Below, in pieces: positions 48,781-59,935 of a stretch of DNA of 64,000 nt. Each line of letters begins with the position of its first letter. The stretch's first letter is position 1. Source of the DNA: Phalacrocorax aristotelis (taxonomy: Eukaryota; Chordata; Aves; Suliformes; Phalacrocoracidae). The stretch covers positions 3,286,001 to 3,350,000 of the forward strand of contig NC_134297.1 of the NCBI RefSeq assembly GCF_949628215.1. The letters run 5' to 3'. A program made the position numbers and the translations under genes. Below the pieces are notes generated by a model. That model saw only the letters and a program-made list of their open reading frames with translations. It had not been told where the DNA came from and made no database searches.

Positions 48781-50592
48781 GACATGGATAACAAGAAAGG
48801 CTTCTTCAAATGCATCAGTAGTAAAAGAAAGACTAGGGAAACTGTGGGCCTGCTGCTGACCAAGGTGGGTGCCCTGGTGCTGCAGGATGCAGAGAAGGCA
48901 GAGGTCCTGAATGCCTTCTTTGCTTCAGTCTTTAGTGCTAAGGCTGGTCCTCAGGCATCCCAGCCCCAGAGGTGAGAGAGAAGATCTGGAGAAAGGAAGG
49001 CTTCCCCTTGGTTGAAGAGGATTGGTTTAGAGATCATTTAGGCAAGGTGGATCCTTGCGAATCCATGGGCCCCAATGGGATGCACCCACGAGTGCTGAGG
49101 GAGCTGGCAGATGCTGTCCTAATCCACTGCCCATCAGCTTTGAAAGGTCATGGAGGACAGGAGAGGTGTCTGAGGACTGGAGGGTAGCCAATGTCACTTC
49201 GGTCTTCAGAAAGGGCAAGAAGGAGGACCTGGGAAACTATAGGCCAGTCAGCCTCACCTCCACCCCTAGAAAGGTGATGGAACAGTTCATCCTGGAGGTC
49301 ATCTCTAGGCATGTAGAGGACAAGAAAGTTATCAGAAGTAGTCAGCATGGATTCACCAAGGGGGAGATGATGCTTCACCAACCCGATAGCCTTCTACAAT
49401 GGCATGACTGGCTGGGTAGATGAAGGGAAAGCAGTGGATGCTGTTCACCTCGACTTCAGCAAGGCTTTTGACACTGTCTCCCATAACAGCCTCATAGGTA
49501 AGCTTAGGAAGTGTGGGTTGGCTGATAGGACAGAGAGGTGGGCTGAGAACTGGCTGAACGGCAGAGCTTAGAGTGTTGTGATCAACGGCGCAGAGCCTGG
49601 CTGGAGGCCTGTCACTAGTGGTGTTCTCCAGGGGTCTGTGCTGGGCCCAGTCCTGTTCAACATATTCATCAGTGACCTGGACGAAGGGACAGAGCATCCC
49701 CTCAGCAAGTTCACTGATAATACCAAGCTGGGAGGGGCGGCTGATACACCAGAAGGCTGTGCTGCCATCCAGCAAGACCCGGACAGGCTGGAGAGCTGGG
49801 CCCAGGGGAACCCCATGAAATTCAACAAGAGCCAATGCAGGGTCCTGCCCTGGGGAGGAACAACCCCCCGCACCAGCACAGGCTGGGGGGGACCTGCTGG
49901 AGAGCGGCTCTGCTGAGAAGGCCCTGGGGGTGCTGGGGGGCAGCGAGGTGACCCTGAGCCAGCGCCGGGCCCTTGGGGCCAAGGGGGCCAGCGGTGTCCT
50001 GGGGGGCATGGAAAGGAGTGTGGCCAGCAGGGCGAGGGAGGTTCTCCTCCCCCTCTGCTCTGCCCCAGTGAGGCCACATCTGGGGGGCTGCGGCCAGTTC
50101 TGGGCCCCCCAGTTCAAGAAAGACTGGGAACTACTGGGGAGAGTCCAGCGCAGAGCTGCCAAGGTGATCAGGGGCTGGAGCATCTCTCTTATGAGGAAAG
50201 GCTGAGAGACCTGGGTTTGTTCAGCCTGGAGAAGAGAAGACTGAGGGGGGAACTTATCAATGCTTAGAAATATTGGAAGGGTGGGTGTCAAGAGGATGGG
50301 GCCAGACTCTTTTCAGTGGTGCCCAACAACAGGCCAAGGGGCAACGGGCACAAGTTGGAACAGAGGAAGTTCCACCTGCAAATGAGAAAAAATTTCTTCC
50401 CTGTGCGGGTGCCAGAGCAGTGGCACAGGCTGCCCAGGGAGGCTGTGGGGTCCCTTCCCTGGATATATCCAAACCCCGCCTGGACATGGTCCTGTGCCCC
50501 CTGCTCTGGGTGTGCCTGCTCAAGCATGGGGGTTGGCCAAGATGATCTCCAGGGGTGCCTTCCAACCCCTACCACTCTGTGACGGATGGATA
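48781..50592 (+). mobile_element. CR1 LINE, 5'-truncated and inactivated
   Basis: About 1.8 kb of a non-LTR retrotransposon of the CR1 family, in the sense orientation. It covers the reverse transcriptase part of ORF2 and the 3' UTR. Readable pieces include EKAEVLNAFFASVF (near 48.9 kb), GNYRPVSLTS (49.23 kb), LDFSKAFDTVSH (RT motif A, 49.45 kb) and [15 protein letters not shown] (motif B, 49.62-49.66 kb). At about 49.71 kb FTDNTK stands where the catalytic (Y/F)ADD should be. The frame is broken by shifts near 49.13 and 49.36 kb and by a stop at about 49.57 kb. The 3' end has the typical avian CR1 ending (CCTTCCAACCCCTACCACTC). It is a dead copy; the 5' end is approximate. Confidence 0.9.
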
Positions 50593-51749
50593 GGGACGAA
50601 CAGAACAAGGACAGGCAGAGAAAGAATAAAAAGGACAGAGACGTATTAACAGAGTCTCCCTAACACATTAACTACTTTGAAATCCTCTGTATTTGGCAAT
50701 ATCAAGCCAAGCTTTCCTCCAGGCAGTGGTTGTTTCTAGTAAGGGTAGCACGGAGAGCTGCGCATGGAGGAGCACTCCTTGCCCTGACCTGCCCTGGAGA
50801 CAGAAACTGTGGCTCTGTCCCTCCCGAGATGTCCAGGCCTGCGTGGACCACCAAGCAGGACACGGCAACCTCTGCCCCAAGAGCATGCTGCAGGTGGGGC
50901 AAAGGAGGGGGTAGGTGCTTTCTCTCCTTAGGCTGTGCTTGTTCACAGGCCAAGTGCTGGTGAGGGGCTGGGGGCGATGGCAAACTCACAGGCTTGTAGA
51001 ATCAGGTCAGTGTCTTCCTCACTAAAAGCAAGTGCCATCTCTCCTGAATTGTTCTTCACCTCATGTAAGAGTCTCAGTGCTTCAAGTTGGCACTCTCTGT
51101 GGAAGGCTCAGCTTCCTGAGACGGGCTCCCCTGCAGGGAAGGCACTTAGAGGGATGGGGAGCCATCACCCACCCAGGGCAGCAGGGCTCATCTGAGCTGT
51201 CCCATGGATGTGGAAGAGCCCCAGCAGGCAAGGTCTCTGCTGCCCATGGCTTCTGCCCTGTGTAGAAAATTCCGTGGGAGTTTTTGCCAGCACAAGGGCT
51301 GCTGCTCTGTCATGCCAGGGGACAGCTCAGCATTTGGGGAGCTGCAACCTGACCTTGCTGGACTTCCCTGCCTGCTGGGAAGGCTTTAGGGGAGGTGGTA
51401 GGTGGGCCCCAGTCTGTGTCATTGTTGGGTTCCTGGAAATCAGAGTGCAGGACAGGGGGAAGCCTGAGGAATGAGGCCACCACGCACAGCAAATGACTGG
51501 GAGCTCAGCTCTTGTGTATGGTTGTTCAGAGTAATTCTCATTCTGAAAAGCCCCTGGGAAGTTAAATGGGAAAACATGTTGAAACAAGGACGCTTATTCA
51601 CTCTGTGACTGAGCAAGACAAACATCCAGCATGTGTGTGTGCATGTCTGTGTGCGGTTTGATTTACTTCCTTCTTCCTTTCCTCTATAAATACAGGAGGA
51701 AAAATAGTACAGCAAAAGAAAAATGAAGTGGGGTTGAAGGGGGAGGGAT

Positions 51750-51784
51750 AAAGAAGAGAGGAAAGAGGGAGAAGGAGAAAAAAA
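51750..51784 (+). repeat. Purine (GA-rich) run
   Basis: 35 consecutive purines, extending with few interruptions to about 51,716. Such polypurine tracts can adopt triplex structure; no gene context is seen. Confidence 0.8.
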
Positions 51785-53333
51785 TCAGAACAATTTTGGG
51801 AGAGAAATACAGAACCTAGATAAGAGAGTGAACCTGGGTACTGAGCCACCCTTACTCACTGCCATAAACACAGGATAACTTGACAGAAGCTGAGGCAGGG
51901 TGAGGGTCAGGACCAGACCTCGAGAAGGGTTAGCATCTGCCACTCTTACTCATCAGGAGCAGTGCTCTGCTGCGTGCCTTGCCTGGACTTGCTTGTCCTT
52001 GGTCAGCATTATTCCTCTGCAGCCCAATCCCACCCTCTGGTTTTAGGGTGGTGGCAACTGCCTGGGAAAAAACTCTGTCATGCCATCCCCTTCTCCAGGT
52101 GAAAACAGCAGGATCATCAAGCTTCAGGGAAGGCCAACAAGGCTGCTTTTCTCCAGGCAACAGTGCAGAAGACTGTATTTTAGTTGCTGGCATTCAGATG
52201 GAGATGGGAGCAGGGGGCAGGCAGCCCTTGATACAGCTTGTCTTCCTAGGTCCTTTATCTGCTCCTGTTGGGCTGCTCAATGTTTGGGGCTTGGGAAGGG
52301 ATCTGCAATTCAATGGGAGCATGTGGACACTGGCCCTGACTTGCACAAATGGGAGTGAAATTTGGCATCCAAGGAGAGCAGTGTCTGATGGAAAATGTCT
52401 GATGTTTGCCTTGGAAAGAATCTGGGGACAGGCTGATCGCGGTAGCTCTTACATCACTGGCACTGAGCTCATAGTTCTTCAGCACCTGTTTATACCTTCT
52501 TCCAAGCCCCACTGTTAAATGGCAGGAGCTCAGACTTTGTCTTTCATCCTGCTAGCCCAACTCTCTGTCCTAGCTGCTGCCTCTTTCCAGATGCATGCTC
52601 GCTGCTCTGGGCAGCCCAGAGGATCACCTGCACCCTGAATCCCCCTCACCGCCCCTGTAACCAGCACCCATCTTTCTGCCAACTGCACTGGTGCCTCTTT
52701 GCTTCACTCCTATGTGGTCTGGTGACAGGAAAAGCTGTTAACCTCTCCGCCTCCATCCAGCATACACAAAACAAACCTCTGAAGGGTTCTTCAGCTCAAG
52801 AAACCCCCATGGCAGGACCTAACTCAAAACCAGGGAGACAGTGGGCTTCTTGGTGGCACAGGCATGGCTACCCACTGCATCCTTGTCAGTGGATGCCTGC
52901 TCGTCCATCCTGTCTTCTCACCTACCTCCCCAGGGCAGGGCTTTCTGTGTGGCTAGCATGTGGAGCTCTCCTCCGGACTTGGTGGCAGCTCTGTCACTGC
53001 AGTAGCAGCTCTCCGTGGCGAGTTAAGTGCCCATAATAAGGTGCGGGGTAGCAGACTCAACACTGGCAGCAGCAGCAAGGGGTACAGCCTCAGGCCAGGC
53101 ATCTGCCACACTCCCTGTGTGTCAGCCAGCACTGTCACTACCACTGCCTGCCGGCCCTGCAGAATAGGATGGCCAGTCAGGTTGGAGAACTCTTTTGCAG
53201 CTGCATGTGAGCTTTGGAAAGTGCCCAACACCCAGAAGGCCCAAAAGCTCATGCATTCCTGCCTCCCTACCTTGCTACCTCCTGGCAGAGCCTGCTTCTT
53301 CAGCAGTGAGCTGCTGGCAGAGAGGCAGGATTT

Positions 53334-53368
53334 GGCCTCCTCGTTGGTGGTATAGTTGTGAAAGAGGG
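53334..53368 (-). pseudogene. Short TRIM29-exon-3-like fragment with lost splice acceptor
   Basis: On the minus strand, 24 nt (53357-53334) match the first 24 nt of TRIM29 exon 3 at 20 positions, with all four differences transitions. They encode NYTTNEEA where the gene has NYTTNEKA. The base stretch just upstream is also alike (CCCTCT near the acceptor), but the acceptor AG is AC here. Past these residues the frame no longer resembles a TRIM coiled coil. It may be the relic of a duplicated exon or a chance match; no other TRIM-like exon was found nearby. Confidence 0.25.
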
Positions 53369-56300
53369 TAAAATAATGGGGGAGATTCCCAGGCAGCTCC
53401 AAGCTGTGTGCTGGCACTGCAGCTCCATGGGCCGCAGGAATGCCAGGGAGTGGAGAAGGGATGTTGCTTGTTGTGCACGGGCAGGGAACACCTGGAGCTT
53501 GGGCAACTCAGGGAGCCGTCCCTGCTGCTCCAGTTGGCCCCATGCATGTATTAGCTGCTGGCCTTTATTACATTAATTGCATTTAAGTTTGAGGCTCCAT
53601 CAAGTCCAAACGCAGCCTAATGTAGCGTCATGGGGCTGGCTGGCACCCAGGAAGGAAAGCCAAGGGGGTGGAGGAAGATTGGGTGACAAAGCTGCAGGTC
53701 TGGGGGAGCTGCGGCTCTCTTCTGGTACAGGGAAAGGGCATGCTTGCCCTTGCCTTGCGCTCCCTGCCCATCTCCATGTGCCCTGGCAGGAATGATCCTG
53801 CCCTCTGGGCTGGATGGGGGTGAGCCTTTTGGGGTGAGGTCCCCATGTTAGGGGGGCACATGGCCAGCCAGTGCCACCTCTGCCACTACGGGAGAGGGAG
53901 GATGCATCAGGGAGCTGCTCTCACCTATTTGCTTGTACCTCTCCTGAAGATCCCAGTCCCATGGCAGAAGGAAGGAGAGAGAGGCAGTGTGTACGTGTGG
54001 ACACACACGAAGGACACCTTCGTTTTCACTGAAGAGAGTGCACGCCACTCACCACCCAGCTGAAGAGCAGCTGATTTGTAAAAGGGTGTTTCTGATGGAC
54101 GAAGGTCTGTTGGACATTGCTGGAAGGTTCCCGTGTCTCTCACCTGGAGGGCTTTAGTGCTTAGTTATTCCTGGGCTTTCACATCTTGCCCATCCAACAT
54201 GGGAAAATGAAAGAGTGAGTGGGGAGGTCCCTCCCAGGGCACTTTCAGTGACTTTTTGTTGAGCAGGGTGCTCTTGGCATCCCAGTGATGGGGGGGGAAT
54301 CCCCAGCTAGCTCGTGAAGCCCTAATAGCCACTCAAATCCCCCTTCCCTATGCCACATCTGCAAGCCATCATCCCCTGGCCCATCCCAGCTCCCCTTATC
54401 CTGCCCATCCCTGTGCTCTGCACCACACTGGAGAGGTGTGGAAGTCCAGCTTGGGAGTATACAGGAGATGCTTACTTCTTGCTGACCTTCTGCACCATGT
54501 AGCATTCAAATAATTTCCCACACAGCCTGCCCGTGTGAGGACATGGGCTAGGAGGATGCCACAGGTCCTAAGCCCCATTTTCCCCCTCCATGCTACAGGA
54601 CTGCACGAATTCCCTGGGCCTGGGGCTTGTGTGTGAGCACTAAAGACAGAGAGGGGAGTTCAGCGAGAGCTGTGGAACAGATGAGCTTCCGGCAGCGCTC
54701 AGCCCTGCCGCTCCCACCCTGGGTGAGCAATGGGGTGAGCATCTTCAGAGCAGCCTGCCTGCCTGGTTCCCAGCAGGCTGGGTGCTGTGGGGCAAGGGCA
54801 CCCCAGCAGGGCTTGCCAGCCGCTAGGTGTCCTCCGTGGCCTGCACACGGGTGTCGGGAGCCCTGCACGGAAAGGGGCCTCCACAAATGCCGGTATGCTG
54901 GAAAACCCCTCCAGGACAGGATAAGCCAGTCCTCCTCCAGCTGCCTGTCCTGGCAGAGCTCCGTTCCCGGCAGGGTTCGGAGCGACTACCCGGGGCTGAG
55001 CAGGGGTGGGGGGATATTATCTCAAGCCCACGTCTCTGGTGGTAGGGTGGGTGCCTGGACCTGCCCAGGGCGGCATCCCAGAGGGACATGCCCATCCCTG
55101 GTGTCCCTGGAGGTGTTGGTGGGGGTGAGGAGGAAGGGACCATCTCCATGCCCATACTGAGCTCGTGGGCAGAGGAGGACAGGGCTGGAGTTTCACTAGG
55201 TATAGTCTTCCTGGCTTTCCTCTGCTCTGCTAGAAAGGTAAATCCACCGTCATTGAAACACAGCTAGCCCGGGGGGAGCAAGAGAGCTGCTGAGCCGAGC
55301 CCTGAAGCACAGAAGAAGCAAAGATAATCTGCCAGTGCTGGAGCCAGCCATATCTTGTGCTGCTCCCCTGGTCCATGCCTGTCCTGCAGGGTCGCTAGTG
55401 GGGCAAGTGCCTTCATGATTATCTCCAGCAGGTAACCAAGGGCTCCTTAGGGGTTTGACTGTACCTCTTCCTCTCCTCCTCCCTGCTGGAATGCCCCAGA
55501 TGCTGAGAAGGGATAGTTGGATTTACAGCAGGGAAAACACCACAAATTCCTTTCTGGGGGAGGAAAACATGATCTTGGAAATCCCAGTGCTCCCAGTCCT
55601 GCTTTTCTCTCCTAGAAAGACCTTTTTCCTAAGCAGCCTGAAAGAAATGCTCAAAGGTAAATGCCGTTGCCTCTGCAGGGTGCTAGCAGGGTATTTCCCA
55701 AACATCTTGCAGAATATAGCTCACAGCTTCCCCATCAACGTATTCCCCTCTCATTCAAGTCAGCTAGCTCCTGCACTATCTTATCAGCACACTCATTATA
55801 CCCTCAGAAACACAGTGTAAACATCTCCAGCATACTGCTCTTAATGACAATTTCCCTTGCCAAATAAGCCACTTCTCTGCTTGAGTGATGGTTATGAGAG
55901 TGGATTTTTTGTAACTGCTGCTGTTTGAACAAGTGAGAAGTAAATACAACTCCCTTTCTGGGAGAGCACATGTGCACCTGCTCTGTGGAGTTTCATCACA
56001 GGCAGAGGTAGGAAGGTGTCTGTGGGAACTGCTCATTAAAATACTGGCAGCTCATCACTACTGCTTTGTTCAGTTTCTAACCTGGAATTTGGCTGAGGGA
56101 GGAAGATAACACTGTCAGAAACTGCCAAGGGAACTTTTATAGTCCAAGCTGTCAGACAGTTGGTTTTACATCTTATTCCAAAAGCTGGCACCTCCACTGG
56201 CACAGCATCTCTCATCAAGCGCATCAGGGTACTGACACTGGCTGGGTTGGGAAGAGATTGGTTGTGCTGGGGAAGACAAAACTGCAATGCTGCTGCTGGG

Positions 56301-59300
56301 CACCAGTCAAGAAGAGCACTGCTGTGCTAAGCAGCAGGAAGACAACAGAGCACTCACCAGCTTCAGCCCCTGCCTGTCTCTGCTTTCATTACCTGCTGTG
56401 GGCTTTTCATTGCGGCTGCTGTGGGATTTAGAGCAGTCCTTGGGCTGCTCCGCTTCACAACAGGTAATGCAGCTGGATGCACACAGGCCGGGACCTGTTG
56501 GGGATTTCAAGTCCTTCCTGTGCTGCTCTTCAGCATTTTAGCTCAAGCACAGCCTAAGAAAGCCCTCCTCCACTGAGTGACCCAGTCTGCCCCATCTGAG
56601 CCTGTACAATCTGGCTGGAGCTGAGCCCTTGGCCGCGTTGCTCTCCTATTCAAAGACAGAAAGAGGGAGGATGGGGAGAAGGAGAAAAAAAACCAGAAAC
56701 TAAATTAGTCTCCCAGCTGGTAGCAGAGCTTCCGTGCAGTGATTCCAGAGGTCTGTCCAATTTCTTCTCCCATTACGAGGCTTTGTTGCAGACCCTTGCA
56801 GCTTGCTTTCAGAGCAGTGCTCCTTTCTGTGAGCTCTGTGCTAATTCTTCCTGCAGTCTGGGCTGGGATGGCTTTCTCAGATGGGCACATTCACACCCCA
56901 CTCTGCCTGTGTCTTTTTCTCTCAACTCATATTTCATTAAGATATATTTTTTCTTCCCTTCCCCATGTAAATAACACCACATATGGCTACAAAGGGTGTG
57001 TTCAGCCAGCAGGGCTCCTCCTGATAGGAGCCAGTGCTAAACTAAGCAAACAGTACCATTCAGCAGCCTGGCCTGATGCGCACCTTAGCAGGCTGAAGCA
57101 GTGCTTTAAAGATCAGGGAGGGGGCAGAAACATCAGGAGGTGAAAGGGAAGATTTTTAGAGAGGAACTCAAATGCAGATTAAAGAGAGAAAAAAGAAAAT
57201 CCTCTTGGCGTACTGCATTGATTGCTTTAGTTTGTCCTTGCAGTAATGTAATGAGACTGAAGCAAATTTATGTACTGCTTCACAACCCCTGCCACATGTT
57301 AGAGCAAGGTGCTGGTGCATAGCATGCTTTGTACTATTGCCTTGTATATGCATTACCTCTTTGCACTTACATATCTAGTAGTTGCTGTTACAGTGACTGA
57401 GAGGAAGATTTAACAGAAATTAAGATCTAAGCATAGAAATTTGGTTTTTTAACTCTTTTTTTTTGAGCTGGAGGAATTAGAAGTGAGAAAGAAGGTAAAG
57501 GCTTGTCCATTCTGTACTGAATCCCATTTTCAGTGGATCCCTACTTCAGGGAACTGCATTTCATCACCATTTGCAGCATGCCCTGCTTTCCAGGCAAAGG
57601 ATGTATTGCACCATGCAATGCGACATCTGGCTGATGAGCTGCAGAACCAGCAGGCTAGCTGGAAAGCTTGCTCTGAAGCAGAAATGAAATAATTATGATT
57701 CCCTAAAGGTATATATGGTAGAAGGGGCAATACAGAGCTTTATAGTGAGAATCCACCAAGTCTTGATATGCCATAAAAGAAATCTATTAGATTTAAGATC
57801 AGTGGGGAAAGAAAGATGGGCTGGTCCTAGCACTCTGAGGGAGCTGTGCTGTAGATTTCCAGGGTCAGACTTGGACATGGACAGAGACTACAGCATAGTT
57901 ATTCACCTGATACAGACTCAGAAAGTGCACTCTTACTCAGGAGGTGAAAGTCTCTTATTTAGCATGAAAAATCAATGTCACTAATAACAGAAGTGAATGT
58001 ATTCTGGCATGTGATAGCAGGTGAATTTCTTCACCAGCATTCAGTGAACCAGTGAGGAAAGGTATTGCCCTGGACTGGGTTTTGATAAGCAATGAGGGCA
58101 CCGTACTGAGAAAGTAACCTTGGATTCAGAGATTAACTGCTGATTCAATTAAAATGAAATGGAAAGACAAACAAAGCCTGAAAATAAGGTTCTTGATTTC
58201 AAATCAGTAAATCCTTGTTGGCTAAGAGAAATCCACAGGAATGAAAATTGGACTCAGGAGCTCAGAGGAGGCTTGCGATTTTTCTAAGTTAAAAAAAAAC
58301 CCCGAAGTCCAAAATGTTTTAGAGGTGGGGGGTGGGGACACCTTCCAAGGGAGGTTTCCAATTCTAGCTAGATTAATAACCACCTCAAAAGGATGCTAAC
58401 AGTAATCAGAATGCCTGCAAGGTATGTAGAAACAGGCCAGATTAGCAGAGAAAGCAGCAGCTTAGCGGTCAGTGTGTGGAGGAATCAATGAGAGCCAAGA
58501 TGACTAACCTCACAATGGGTGTTAAAATAACCAGCCCCAAGTTCTTCGGGTGGAGAACAAAAAGAGCAAGCAAGGAAGGAAGACATGGTGATGCTCTGCA
58601 ATCAGTATAGGGTAGAGATTAAGGCAGGTCTAAATATTGCCTCAGAAGGACTTAATCATCAGTGGGAAAAAGGGCTAAATGTTGGGCAAGTGAAGGCAAA
58701 GGTATTCAAAGGGAAATTGCCAAGTTGTTTGTAGAAATAAAATTCAGAGCTCCCTTTCTGGTGGGGGAATGTAGGGAAATACCTTCTCCCCTCTCGTTCT
58801 AGAAGAGTGGTGGTAATTATGGATCATTCATCAGGATTTTTAACAAGTCTCTGTCACCTCAGCATTATCACATGACCAGAGCACCTAATTCAATACCTAC
58901 AATTAAAAATGGGTTTGGGAGAGATTATTGTAGATTACTACAGAAACGCTACCTCACTCCTCAGCAGGATGTCAGAGCAAATTTTGCAGGAGAGAAGGGT
59001 TAAGGCTACATATAAATGGAATATGAAATTAATTATGGCTGCCTAGGAGGGACTGGTTGTTTTTCTAACTATTTGTTTTTCTTTGCTAAAATAATTCAAC
59101 TTGTAGATAGAGCCTGGGGAAAAAAAAACTCTCTAGCTTGCATTAGAATGAAGTTTGAGCTATTTTGAGGAAGGGAGTGTGTGGTATGGTTTCTCCTAAT
59201 ACTACTCCAGCAGATCCTTTCCCATTCCTGGAGGAGGAGAGAGGGCTTGTGAGAAGTACTGCTGCTGATCAGCTTACGTGTATGCCTGTGGTGGGAGCAG

Positions 59301-59874
59301 TGGCCGCAGAGGTGCTTTACCCTGAGGTTTAACAGTGCAGGTTCCCAGCTGAGGGGAGTTTGCTGCACAGGCTGTTTCTTCAGCGGTGCCCTGGCCACCT
59401 TGTCCGTGGCAGGGTGAGCAGGCAGGCCTGGGGCAGTCGGGCTCACTGGAGGCAGTGTCTGGAGGTTTCCTAACTATACAGTGAAGAGGCAGTTCAGGCC
59501 AGAGCCCGGTTTCTGGGTCCTCCTCTTGGCTCTCCCACCACTGGGCTGTGCAGCCATGGGCATGCCGTGACATCATCTCTCAGATTACGGTGCAAAGACA
59601 AACGAGGCTAGAGAAATGCCAGGTGTCTCTGCTGTTACTTCTGACCCTAGCCTATTCAGCTCTCTTCCTCTGCTTCACTGCAGGCACATGCTCGCTCTCG
59701 CGCTCTCACTGTCTGTCCTTCCCCTTTTCCTTACTTTCTCTCCTCTTGCTTGGGCATGTTGCTGAGCAGGGCAAAAGTCAGCGTTGCTTCAGGAGGGAGC
59801 CCCTCATGCTCTCAGCAGTGACACAGGAGGAGAGGAGCCAGCTGGCAAGGAAAGGAGTCAGTGAGAGGGATAAG

Positions 59875-59935
59875 TGGCAGGAAAAGGGGATGATGAGAAG
59901 AAGAGAGAAAAAGTTAAGAAAAAGAGAGAAAACAT
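59875..59935 (+). repeat. Purine-rich low-complexity stretch
   Basis: GA-rich sequence with only a few T interruptions, following a CT-rich stretch near 59.69-59.75 kb. It produces lysine/arginine-rich nonsense reading frames and is not considered coding. Confidence 0.75.

Noticed and set aside
49353..50291. 312-codon open frame antisense to the CR1 element
   Set aside because: It is the complement of the GC-rich CR1 reverse transcriptase/3' UTR region, not a gene of its own.
51979..52518. 179-codon open frame on the plus strand
   Set aside because: No recognisable domain, no homologous phrase, and lies in a GC-rich flank with many overlapping chance frames.
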